Notes under the pieces: generated by a model | Told to the model about the DNA's origin: nothing | The model's input: only the letters and a program-made list of their open reading frames with translations | Database searches by the model: none | Source: JAVBOF01 sp031550915 | GTDB lineage: Bacteria; Bacillota; Clostridia; Christensenellales; MGBC116941 | Assembly (NCBI GenBank): GCA_031550915.1 | Contig: JAVBOF010000067.1 | Coordinates: 1-13,698 of the forward strand | DNA: 13,698 nucleotides | Direction of reading: 5' to 3' | Shown here: positions 1 to 6,447 of the stretch, in pieces | Layout of the letters: every line of letters begins with the position of its first letter | Numbering within the stretch: position 1 is the first letter of the stretch | Translations under genes and position numbers: made by a program

Positions 1-726
1 ACTGCTGAAAAGGCCTTTATGAAAGATATATACAATATATTTGATAAATTGGGCAAAGAGGTCGTGATGTTCGTTGCCACGCCTCTTGGAGAAAGCCTTA
101 TGATAATACCGCCTGAGGACAGGGATGGTGTTTCAATAATGATAGACATGGGGTACCATGTGACCGATATCTGCGCGGTGCAGGGCGACGGGATCATTGC
201 GCATAAAACGCTTGATATTGGCGGAGCCAATATCAACGCGGATCTTTCCTATATATTAGACGTCTCTCCACAGGACGCCGAACAGTTAAAGCGCAGATAT
301 GTTTTTGGCTTGGATACCACGACTATGGAGAGTGTTGAAATAGTGCGGGATGACCGCGGGAAGGTCCATTTGCATCCCCACGCAACTGTCCAGGAGATAA
401 TCGAAGCGCGGGCTGAGGAGATGGCTTGTATATTTAACGATGTTATAGATAAATGGAAGCTGCCAGTTTCCTCACAATCCAAAATATATATGTGTGGGGG
501 TGGTCTGGCGATGATGCGCGGCGCAAGGGAATTCCTTGAAGCTTATTTTGACTTGCCGCTGAAATTCCCCCGGATCGAGACCCCAAAGATAAATACACCA
601 AATATGTTCGCAACACTTGGTGTATTGGATTTTGCATTTAACGGTGTTGGTGATGAACCCGAGCAGGAGCAAAAGATTATGGAAAACCAATACCTTAGAA
701 AAGTTATAGACTTCTTTACTAAATAA
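1..726 (+). CDS. ftsA: Cell division protein FtsA, C-terminal part (5' end outside the window)
   Basis: FtsA is an actin-like protein that anchors FtsZ filaments to the membrane and recruits later divisome proteins. The frame is open from base 1. The ATG at 19 falls inside the fold, where the family has the helix before its second ATPase subdomain, so I read the gene as entering from the left with roughly 170 residues missing. Visible parts, numbered from that ATG, are a phosphate-2-like stretch (IDMGYHVTDI, about 42-51), the motif GGANINADLSYIL followed by DAEQLKRRY (typical of FtsA), an adenosine-type CGGGLAMMRG motif near 159, and a C-terminal segment LRKVIDFFTK that fits the family's amphipathic membrane-targeting helix. 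The phosphate-2 motif lacks the usual glycine-rich GGGT core, so nucleotide binding may be altered. ftsZ follows after 11 bp, which supports the identification. A divergent FtsA-like paralogue is the main alternative. Confidence 0.88.
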   Translation, partial: TAEKAFMKDIYNIFDKLGKEVVMFVATPLGESLMIIPPEDRDGVSIMIDMGYHVTDICAVQGDGIIAHKTLDIGGANINADLSYILDVSPQDAEQLKRRYVFGLDTTTMESVEIVRDDRGKVHLHPHATVQEIIEARAEEMACIFNDVIDKWKLPVSSQSKIYMCGGGLAMMRGAREFLEAYFDLPLKFPRIETPKINTPNMFATLGVLDFAFNGVGDEPEQEQKIMENQYLRKVIDFFTK

Positions 727-737
727 GGAGGATTTAG

Positions 738-1955
738 ATGCTGGAGTTTGAATTGGACACCAATAAATTTGCCCAAATTAAGGTCGTTGGTGTTGGCGGC
801 GCAGGAAACAATGCCGTCAATAGGATGATTGACCATGGGCTAAAAAGCGTTGAATTCATTGCTATCAATACGGACAAGCAGGCGCTTCTAAGATGTAATG
901 CTACCACCAGGATACAAATTGGGGAAAAGCTTACGAAAGGGCTTGGCGCAGGCGCCCTTCCGGAAATCGGACGTAAGGCGGCTGAAGAAAGCAGAGATGA
1001 CGTGACACGCGTTTTGGAAGGCGCAGACCTGGTCTTTATAACCGCCGGAATGGGCGGAGGCACAGGCACAGGTGCGGCTCCTATAGTCGCGGAGATCGCG
1101 AAGGATCTTGGAATACTGACGATAGGCGTCGTAACAAGGCCGTTTATATTTGAAGGTAAACAGAGGATGATAAATGCCGAATCCGGCATCGCCGAATTGA
1201 AGGCGAGGGTGGATTCGCTCGTCGTTATCCCCAATGACAGGCTGTTACAGGTAGTTGGCAGGGGTACGACGATGCAAAATGCCTTCTTTGTAGCGGATGA
1301 CGTTTTGCGTCAGGGCATACAAGGCATAACGGACCTCATAGCAAAACCGGCATTGATAAATCTGGACTTTGCCGATGTTCGCACTATAATGGAACAGCAG
1401 GGCCTGGCTCATATGGGTATCGGTATAGCGAGCGGCGAGAACAGGGCGATAGACGCCATGAAGCAGGCCATCGAAAGCCCGCTGCTTGAAACCAGCATAG
1501 TCGGAGCAAGGGGAATAATCGTCAACTTCTCCGGAAGCAGCGAAATGACATTGCAGGAGACGGAAGAGGCGGCGAATATCATCCACGAATCTGTAGATTC
1601 GGAAGCAAACATCATATTCGGTGTAGATGTAGACGAGACTTTGGAAGACAAAGTACATATAACAGTTATCGCCACGGGTTTCGATAGGGACATCAGCAAG
1701 GTTATAGATACTCCCTTGCAGCAACAACCGATTGAGCAGCCAAAGATCATTCAGCCGCAGGTAATAAACATTCCTCAGCCCGCGGAGAAGCCGGCGATGT
1801 TTGTACAGGCTGCAGAACCGCCTAAGGCGACTTTCGTAAGACCGGACCAACCGGTAGTGCCGCCAAAGCCAAAATCAACGCTCGCGGATTTTGACGGAGA
1901 AGATTTGGACGTACCGTCCTTTCTTAGAAAGAGACCCTATAAGGACAGGGATTGA
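738..1955 (+). CDS. ftsZ: Cell division GTPase FtsZ
   Basis: FtsZ is the tubulin-like GTPase that polymerises into the Z ring at mid-cell. The 405-residue protein is of normal length. It shows the N-terminal nucleotide-binding stretch VGVGGAGNNAVNRM (17-30), the tubulin signature GGGTGTG (106-112) and the T7 loop NLDFADV (208-214), whose two aspartates complete the GTPase site of the neighbouring subunit. A Gln/Pro-rich flexible linker runs from about 327 to 385. The conserved C-terminal peptide DLDVPSFLRKR (about 389-399) is the docking site for FtsA, SepF and similar partners. The ATG start is fixed by a strong TAAGGAGG site at 724-731 that overlaps the ftsA stop codon, so the two genes are probably translationally coupled. 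An intrinsic terminator lies just after the stop. The spoIIGA-sigE genes often found downstream of ftsZ in Bacillota are absent here. Confidence 0.99.
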   Translation: MLEFELDTNKFAQIKVVGVGGAGNNAVNRMIDHGLKSVEFIAINTDKQALLRCNATTRIQIGEKLTKGLGAGALPEIGRKAAEESRDDVTRVLEGADLVFITAGMGGGTGTGAAPIVAEIAKDLGILTIGVVTRPFIFEGKQRMINAESGIAELKARVDSLVVIPNDRLLQVVGRGTTMQNAFFVADDVLRQGIQGITDLIAKPALINLDFADVRTIMEQQGLAHMGIGIASGENRAIDAMKQAIESPLLETSIVGARGIIVNFSGSSEMTLQETEEAANIIHESVDSEANIIFGVDVDETLEDKVHITVIATGFDRDISKVIDTPLQQQPIEQPKIIQPQVINIPQPAEKPAMFVQAAEPPKATFVRPDQPVVPPKPKSTLADFDGEDLDVPSFLRKRPYKDRD

Positions 1956-1966
1956 TAAATAAAGCC

Positions 1967-2001
1967 AAGGCCCTATATGTTAAAACATAGGGCCTTTTTT
2001 A
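1967..2001 (+). terminator. Rho-independent terminator after ftsZ
   Basis: The inverted repeat AAGGCCCTAT (1967-1976) pairs with ATAGGGCCTT (1987-1996), and the arm runs into a run of six T. Pairing can extend inward if a two-base bulge is allowed. It begins 11 bp after the ftsZ stop and should end the division-gene transcript. Confidence 0.93.
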
Positions 2002-2052
2002 TTGCATCGGATTGTGTTCTCTCATAAACAGTTTCAACAAGCTGCCTGTTTT

Positions 2053-2080
2053 GTATAAAATCGCCTTTATGGTATACACT
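2053..2080 (+). promoter_or_regulatory. Possible sigma-E-like sporulation promoter
   Basis: GTATAAA (2053-2059) and TATACACT (2073-2080) are separated by 13 bp. They resemble, from memory, the mother-cell sigma-E elements KMATATT and CATACAHT. The site lies 59 bp before a gene cluster that includes a YIEGIA-family, sporulation-associated protein, which makes the match more believable. It is a match by eye in AT-rich intergenic DNA and could be chance. A second, weaker candidate pair of similar shape lies at about 2084-2110. Confidence 0.4.
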
Positions 2081-2098
2081 TTTGCATAAATGGGAAAG

Positions 2099-2112
2099 AT
2101 AAGTATACTTAT
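2099..2112. repeat. 14-bp perfect palindrome in the leader of the YIEGIA cluster
   Basis: ATAAGTATACTTAT reads the same on both strands. It sits between the possible sporulation promoter and the GTG start at 2139, a position that would suit an operator for a dimeric regulator. AT-only palindromes of this size also arise by chance, and no second copy is seen in the window. Confidence 0.4.
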
Positions 2113-2138
2113 TATGCTTTGAAACGGGGGAAAATACC

Positions 2139-2792
2139 GTGATTATAGGTCTAAGCCTGTTACTTTCCTGCGTTGTACTGACGGTTTTCAGTACGATAGA
2201 GGGTCTTTTGGGAAGGATGCGAGTCAAACCATATGCTTTTATTATTGCCATAGGTATAATTATCATTGGCTGTCTCGCACCTGATTATTATATTACACAG
2301 AGGATAGGCATAAACATTGGCGCGGCCATTATGCTTCTTGTCGGCGTTATCTGCATATGCCGAACAAAAGGTGTGATGAACAAGCTTATGGCTATACTTG
2401 GGGCCCTATTAGCGGGTACGGGCTTGTTTCTTTTGGAACTGGTTTTACCGCCTGAATGGGCATATACACCGTTTTCTTTCTTGCAGATTGCAGGGATATT
2501 CATCGGCATTATCGCATTTCTCTTGACCTCCGGACACAATTCCGCGCTGTTTGCGTCATTGTGGGCCCCCGCCGTGACGATCGGCGTAGCGGCCTTGCAG
2601 GAACAGCTTGGCGATGGTTATCCAACGGTTTATCTGGGAACCACCGGCACATATGAAACCTACATTATTGCCGCAATAGTTTCATTGATATTAACGGATA
2701 TAGCATTCCTTGTTAGGGCGGGCAGACATAACCGTAAACAGAGGCGCAGAACGACTGTAACAGTCACAGCTATGCCTATAAAAAAGAAGTAA
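2139..2792 (+). CDS. Multi-pass membrane protein of unknown function, in YIEGIA cluster
   Basis: I do not recognise the family with confidence. The 217-residue protein is mostly hydrophobic. Probable membrane segments lie near residues 2-18, 33-48, 56-74, 82-100, 113-129, 137-150 (weak) and 173-190, followed by a very basic C-terminal tail rich in Arg and Lys that should face the cytoplasm. There are no catalytic motifs that I can name. The start is a GTG with a purine-rich ACGGGGG site about 8 bp upstream. The next gene, a YIEGIA-family protein, begins one base after its stop, so the two are almost certainly co-transcribed and probably act together. Bacillus subtilis has an uncharacterised membrane protein gene, yphA, beside its YIEGIA gene, and this could be its counterpart, but that link is position-based recall and not a sequence match I can show. 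Confidence 0.85.
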   Translation: MIIGLSLLLSCVVLTVFSTIEGLLGRMRVKPYAFIIAIGIIIIGCLAPDYYITQRIGINIGAAIMLLVGVICICRTKGVMNKLMAILGALLAGTGLFLLELVLPPEWAYTPFSFLQIAGIFIGIIAFLLTSGHNSALFASLWAPAVTIGVAALQEQLGDGYPTVYLGTTGTYETYIIAAIVSLILTDIAFLVRAGRHNRKQRRRTTVTVTAMPIKKK

Positions 2793-2793
2793 T

Positions 2794-3690
2794 ATGGACA
2801 ACTATCTGACGGCGATACTGCTTGGGATAATAGCGGGTTCTATAACACGGTTCCTTATGTTGAAGGTCGATTACAGGCAATACCCTTCCTATCCGCAGGC
2901 ATACGCAATACATATGGTGCTGGGTATGGTTGCTTCGGCACTTGGCGCTATGATAATTCCCGCATTTTTAAGCAAGGAATATACCGCCGCCACTTTCTTC
3001 GCGCTGGCGGCGCAGCAGTTCCGAGAGATACGCAACGTTGAACGCCAAAGCCTGCAAAAGCTGGAAGAGGATGAATTAGTCAAACGCGGTAACACATACA
3101 TCGAGGATATGGCAAAAAAGCTGGAATCTCGAAACTTTTACGCTATGCTGATATCCATCGCGACATGTGCTGGAATGATAATCTTTAAGGAAATATATAT
3201 GGCGGCCATAATTGCCGTGATCGTATATTTTCTTTTATACAAACTGGCAAAAGAAATGTATATAAAGGATATAGCAGAGGTTGAAAGCGCGGTTATAGAA
3301 TTTGACGGCCCTTTGCTGATGGTGGAGGGCGTCGTTCTTTGTAATCTGGCGCAAAAGCGCTCCCGAGACATGCTTTTGAATGAAGCATGCGCCTGCATGA
3401 TAGTACCTAAGGACATAAACGCGCGCGTTACGCTCTCTATGCCGGGGCAGCAAAAGGCCATACTGCATGATATCTGCGCTCAGCTTGGTACGTTCAAAGA
3501 TGTAATGGAAGCGGACTATACCCCTATGGCCAAGATGGATCCGATCAGCGGTAACCTGATGGTCATTGCCCTTACGATCGAAGGGCGCGAGCATTCGCTT
3601 ATAAAGGCCGCAGAAAATTGCCCGGTATTGGAAAGCAGCCGCAAAAAGCCGAATAAAAAGAAATATAGAAAGGGTGCTAAAGATGACTGA
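2794..3690 (+). CDS. YIEGIA-family membrane protein (sporulation-associated)
   Basis: This 298-residue protein fits the YIEGIA family, named for a conserved motif that appears here as the variant YIEDMA (102-107), followed by KKLESRNFYAML. Hydrophobic segments lie at about 5-22, 38-60, 118-131 and 135-150, with a long charged stretch between the second and third (about 75-115) that is probably cytoplasmic. A soluble C-terminal domain (about 155-280) ends in a Lys-rich tail. The family is found in endospore formers. I recall the B. subtilis member as SeaA/YphB, implicated in spore envelope assembly, but the biochemical role is not known. The start codon lies one base after the preceding stop and has only a weak AGAAG ribosome binding site, which suggests translational coupling. 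The next gene overlaps its 3' end by 8 bp. Confidence 0.8.
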   Translation: MDNYLTAILLGIIAGSITRFLMLKVDYRQYPSYPQAYAIHMVLGMVASALGAMIIPAFLSKEYTAATFFALAAQQFREIRNVERQSLQKLEEDELVKRGNTYIEDMAKKLESRNFYAMLISIATCAGMIIFKEIYMAAIIAVIVYFLLYKLAKEMYIKDIAEVESAVIEFDGPLLMVEGVVLCNLAQKRSRDMLLNEACACMIVPKDINARVTLSMPGQQKAILHDICAQLGTFKDVMEADYTPMAKMDPISGNLMVIALTIEGREHSLIKAAENCPVLESSRKKPNKKKYRKGAKDD

Positions 3691-3865
3691 TAACGGTATC
3701 TTTGCGATAGTGACATATGACGATTTGACTGTTGGAGGCGGGGCACCAGTTTTTTACTGCAAGAGCAAGAGGGAACGGGACGAGCTTGTCGCCTCCCTTT
3801 GCGGGGTTTCAGGCACGATGGCGCATGACCTGAAAAATGGATGCGTAATACTCCTGCGGCACTAG
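3683..3865 (+). CDS. Small protein resembling the capping complex subunit for YIEGIA
   Basis: This 60-residue soluble protein has an N-terminal strand pattern GIFAIVTYDDL, a glycine-rich GGGAPVFYC turn and a charged helix SKRERDELVASL. Size, sequence character and position immediately after the YIEGIA gene fit the small family annotated as the capping complex subunit for YIEGIA. I chose the ATG at 3683 over an in-frame GTG at 3674 because AGAAAGGG (3667-3674) is placed correctly for it. The start overlaps the end of the upstream gene by 8 bp, a sign of coupled synthesis of two partners. The name comes from general family knowledge, and the structural role is not shown by the sequence. No terminator for the rightward transcript is obvious in the 80 bp that follow. 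Confidence 0.75.
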   Translation: MTDNGIFAIVTYDDLTVGGGAPVFYCKSKRERDELVASLCGVSGTMAHDLKNGCVILLRH

Positions 3866-3928
3866 GAATATCATGCGCAAAAAACGCCGGCAAATCGTTA
3901 TATCCGGGACGTAAACAGTAGTTGGCCG

Positions 3929-3962
3929 AAAAAACAAAAACGGGATCAATATTGATAATCCC
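3929..3962 (-). terminator. Intrinsic terminator at the end of the radical SAM gene
   Basis: On the minus strand, GGGAT (3962-3958) pairs with ATCCC (3946-3942) around an 11-base loop that contains most of the final codons. It is followed by GTTTTTGTTTTTT. The stem overlaps the stop codon of the radical SAM gene, which is unusual but not rare in compact genomes. The short stem makes it moderate in strength. Confidence 0.65.
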
Positions 3963-4989
3963 TTAAAGCGCATCCGCCTTTGCCTTCTTCCAAGAGATGG
4001 CTTTCACTGCGTATTTTTTTAAAAAGCGGAGATCTGAACGCGTCGATAAGGGATGTATTAAACACATTGCTGTCTGAATATGGAGCGAACGGACATGGCT
4101 CCAAATCTCCGGAAGTGCTTATATGCGCAAATCCCCGGCCCGCGGCAAGACACCCTTCATATATGGATTCATCGCCGGGAACTACGATATACAGGAATCT
4201 TCCTTTTGTGTTGCCTGCGTCGCAGAAAGACTGAAGTTTCATCTTATCTTCGCTATCTAAAATGAGGCTTTCCGTGCTTTCATCCATTGGTACATATTCA
4301 ACGAACACGGCGAAACGGCAGCCCTTTGCGATGAACGGTTCAAAGTACGTTGTATCCGTAACATAAGCGATATTATTTTTGTTGACCGTTATGGATAGGC
4401 CAAACGGGATTTTGTGTTTTTCGAGGATATCCATCGCTGAATATACGCTGCTTGCAACGCCATCACCGCGGCGTTTGTCGGTCATAACGGCATCGCCCTC
4501 CACGCTGAAAAAAGGCAGCATATGCCTATTTTGCGAGAAAAAATCCGCGTAGGTTTCGTCCAGCAAAGTGCCGTTAGTAAAGATCATGCTTAGCAAATCC
4601 CTGTGCCCGCTAAGACCATTCATCCATGCTTTGCTCAGCAACGGCTCGCCGCCGGCCAGCAATACCATATATACGCCCGCATCAACTGCCTGCTGCAGGA
4701 GGGTTTCGATCTGCAACGCAGTCGCTTCTACGGCATGGGCTCGACCGTGCGCCTTGGCGTAACAGCCTGCGCAGTTCAAATTGCATCGTTCGGTCGCACT
4801 TATTATGAGCATCGGAGGCACTTCGACGCCGAGCTTCATATAAGCCGCACGGCGCTTTTTTGCGGTGCCCTGTGCTGAGAGTATTTTTAACACCGGCGCG
4901 CGGCTACCGGGAAAATCCTTTATAAGGCTTAGCCCCAGCTTGATAGCCGAGCCGATAGTGTTATCGAATAGCATTGTATAATTTTTCAT
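3946..4989 (-). CDS. Radical SAM protein with SPASM-like C-terminus, substrate unknown
   Basis: This 347-residue enzyme should use a 4Fe-4S cluster to cleave S-adenosylmethionine and generate a radical. The cluster motif ERCNLNCAGCYA gives Cys69, Cys73 and Cys76 (CxxxCxxC), and GGEP at 113-116 is the usual SAM-binding element. Later cysteines at 280, 299 and 340 (EGCLAAGRG, EPCPF, GGCAL) are arranged like an auxiliary-cluster SPASM-type domain seen in peptide- and protein-modifying members. No precursor peptide gene is visible next to it. The open frame continues upstream to 5175, but that part overlaps dinB and reads as low-complexity shadow. The ATG at 4989 starts a sensible protein. It has no Shine-Dalgarno site, and the promoter at 4997-5025 puts the predicted transcript start at or next to the ATG. 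With no terminator after dinB, read-through from dinB is also possible. Confidence 0.88.
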   Translation of the reverse strand: MKNYTMLFDNTIGSAIKLGLSLIKDFPGSRAPVLKILSAQGTAKKRRAAYMKLGVEVPPMLIISATERCNLNCAGCYAKAHGRAHAVEATALQIETLLQQAVDAGVYMVLLAGGEPLLSKAWMNGLSGHRDLLSMIFTNGTLLDETYADFFSQNRHMLPFFSVEGDAVMTDKRRGDGVASSVYSAMDILEKHKIPFGLSITVNKNNIAYVTDTTYFEPFIAKGCRFAVFVEYVPMDESTESLILDSEDKMKLQSFCDAGNTKGRFLYIVVPGDESIYEGCLAAGRGFAHISTSGDLEPCPFAPYSDSNVFNTSLIDAFRSPLFKKIRSESHLLEEGKGGCALRDYQY

Positions 4990-4996
4990 AATAAAT

Positions 4997-5025
4997 AGTA
5001 TGACAGGATATATGTATTCAGTCAA
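4997..5025 (-). promoter_or_regulatory. Promoter of the radical SAM gene, possibly leaderless
   Basis: On the minus strand, TTGACT (5025-5020) and CATACT (5002-4997) are separated by exactly 17 bp, fitting a vegetative sigma-A promoter. The expected transcription start, about seven bases past the -10 box, is near 4990, and the start codon is at 4989. The promoter fills most of the 47-bp gap after dinB. Confidence 0.7.
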
Positions 5026-5036
5026 CAAATGTTGGA

Positions 5037-6269
5037 TTATAAATGCAGGTCGCTGGCGCCGGGGTATACTATATGGTCGTCTATGGGGTTCACGTTCAGG
5101 CGGTTGTCGATGAGGCATATCCCGCGTTGTATGGAATAATGCCCAAATCTGCCGCGGATGGAATCTATAGTACATTCCAGCTTTTCATCGATATAATCCT
5201 TTTCGCTCGTAAGGAATGAGATCTGCCTGCAACTGTCTACGGGCTCAAGATCGGTCATTCTTACCCCAAGGGCGCGGATGGGTTTGGAAAAATTCCAATT
5301 TTCATGAAAGAGAGCCATAGCCGTTTCCGCGATCCGCCGGGATATAAACGTGGATTGCTGCAGCTTGCACTGCCTTGTTATATAGTTCAGCTCATTATCC
5401 TTTATGCTTATCGCCAGGGTTTTGCCACGAAACCCATGGTTCCTGAGCCTTTCCGCAACGCTTTCGGCGAGGGCAAAAAACACCAGTTTCACGTCCTGAT
5501 CGCATGTCAGGTCCCGTGGGGTGGTAGTGCTGTTGCCCACGCCCTTAACGTCACGCTCGAAATCCATTGTATTTACTACGCTGTCGTCAAGACCATTGGC
5601 ATATATCCAAAGCGTATATCCCCATTTACCCAAAAGGGTGCGAAGGAATTCCGGCGCGGCACAGGCGATATCGCCTATAGTATACAATCCAACGCGGTTC
5701 AGCTTGCGCTGGGTGGATCTGCCAACATACAGAAGCTCCTGCGCGGGTAGTGGCCAGACGCGCGCCTTATAGTTTTGACGTGTTATATCGGTCAGAGCGT
5801 CGGGCTTCTGTAAATCGCTGCCAAGCTTTGCAAATATCTTGTTCCACGATACGCCGACAGATATGGTTATGCCCAGCTCCTCCCTTACTGCGGTACGTAT
5901 GGACTCACCGATATCAGCGGCGCGGTTGCTGCCGGAAACATCCAGCCAGCATTCATCTATGCCAAAGGATTCAATTCTTCCGGTGTAACGCTCATAGATA
6001 TTTCTGGCTTTACGTGAAAAACGCAAGTACTTCTTCATATCCGGCCGTACGAGTACCAGGCCGGGGCAGATGTTTTTTGCCTGCCAAATCACCTGTCCCG
6101 TTTTGATGCCCGCCTGTTTTGCCAAGATATTTTTGGCTAAAACTATGCCGTGGCGTGATTCTATGCTTCCGCAAACCGCCATGGGTACGCTCCATAGCGC
6201 AGGATTGTATAGGCACTCTACCGATGCATAAAAATTATTGAGATCGCAATGTAATATCTCGCGGTCCAT
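5037..6269 (-). CDS. dinB: Y-family DNA polymerase, DNA polymerase IV (DinB)
   Basis: This is an error-prone translesion polymerase that copies past damaged bases and is usually part of the SOS response. The 410-residue protein begins with the Y-family palm motif HCDLNNFYASVE, containing the first catalytic Asp and the Tyr steric gate, and carries the second catalytic pair in SFGIDECWLD. A helix-hairpin-helix thumb follows (VGLYTIGDIACA). The little-finger region ends with QISFL, a good candidate for the beta-clamp binding peptide, then IRGRFGHYSIQRG, as in other Gram-positive DinB-like polymerases. The ATG at 6269 has a GGTGG site about 4 bp upstream, and an in-frame GTG at 6272 directly before it is an equally possible start. 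A vegetative promoter and a LexA box lie just upstream, so the gene should be damage-inducible. It could be labelled more generally as a Y-family polymerase. Confidence 0.95.
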   Translation of the reverse strand: MDREILHCDLNNFYASVECLYNPALWSVPMAVCGSIESRHGIVLAKNILAKQAGIKTGQVIWQAKNICPGLVLVRPDMKKYLRFSRKARNIYERYTGRIESFGIDECWLDVSGSNRAADIGESIRTAVREELGITISVGVSWNKIFAKLGSDLQKPDALTDITRQNYKARVWPLPAQELLYVGRSTQRKLNRVGLYTIGDIACAAPEFLRTLLGKWGYTLWIYANGLDDSVVNTMDFERDVKGVGNSTTTPRDLTCDQDVKLVFFALAESVAERLRNHGFRGKTLAISIKDNELNYITRQCKLQQSTFISRRIAETAMALFHENWNFSKPIRALGVRMTDLEPVDSCRQISFLTSEKDYIDEKLECTIDSIRGRFGHYSIQRGICLIDNRLNVNPIDDHIVYPGASDLHL

Positions 6270-6283
6270 CACGCCACCACACC

Positions 6284-6297
6284 CGAATATTTGTTCG
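6284..6297 (-). promoter_or_regulatory. LexA (SOS) box upstream of dinB
   Basis: The minus strand reads CGAACAAATATTCG, matching nine of the ten fixed bases of the Gram-positive LexA site CGAAC-N4-GTTCG. It covers the predicted transcription start of dinB (near 6296), so bound LexA would block initiation until RecA-stimulated LexA cleavage after DNA damage. Confidence 0.85.
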
Positions 6298-6302
6298 TAT
6301 AA

Positions 6303-6331
6303 AGAATAACACGAAAATATGTTTGCGTCAA
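6303..6331 (-). promoter_or_regulatory. Vegetative promoter of dinB
   Basis: On the minus strand, TTGACG (6331-6326) and TATTCT (6308-6303) are separated by 17 bp, close to the sigma-A consensus. The LexA box begins six bases downstream of the -10 element. Confidence 0.8.
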
Positions 6332-6385
6332 TAGCGGCCGCAAAATAATCCGCAGGGAATAAGTGTCAGTTATATTGTTTGCTCT

Positions 6386-6414
6386 AAAAAGAAAAAAGGC
6401 TAGAAACTAGCCTT
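6386..6414 (-). terminator. Rho-independent terminator of the der-plsY-lgt operon
   Basis: On the minus strand, AAGGCTAG (6414-6407), a TTT loop and CTAGCCTT (6403-6396) form a perfect 8-bp stem, followed by TTTTCTTTTT. It lies 33 bp after the DivIVA-like stop codon and separates this operon from the dinB promoter. Confidence 0.9.
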
Positions 6415-6447
6415 GATTAACATAATGCGAGGGAATGAATGATAATG

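Noticed and set aside
1973..2266. 97-residue minus-strand open frame covering the ftsZ terminator and intergenic region
   Set aside because: It runs through a strong terminator and into the start of the membrane protein gene, without a ribosome binding site or recognisable sequence.
5036..5041. TATAAT on the minus strand at the dinB stop codon as an alternative -10 box
   Set aside because: No acceptable -35 element lies 16-18 bp upstream (the region there is GC-rich, CCCCGG), so the downstream promoter is better supported.
4990..5175. N-terminal extension of the radical SAM frame by 62 residues, overlapping dinB
   Set aside because: It overlaps the dinB coding end by 139 bp, reads as Arg/Pro/His-rich shadow sequence, and lies upstream of the promoter and of the natural ATG at 4989.
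5304..5750. 148-residue plus-strand open frame inside dinB
   Set aside because: It lies wholly antisense to a well-conserved polymerase gene, with no recognisable domain or ribosome binding site. The same applies to other long antisense frames inside ftsZ, lgt, plsY, der and the DUF512 gene.
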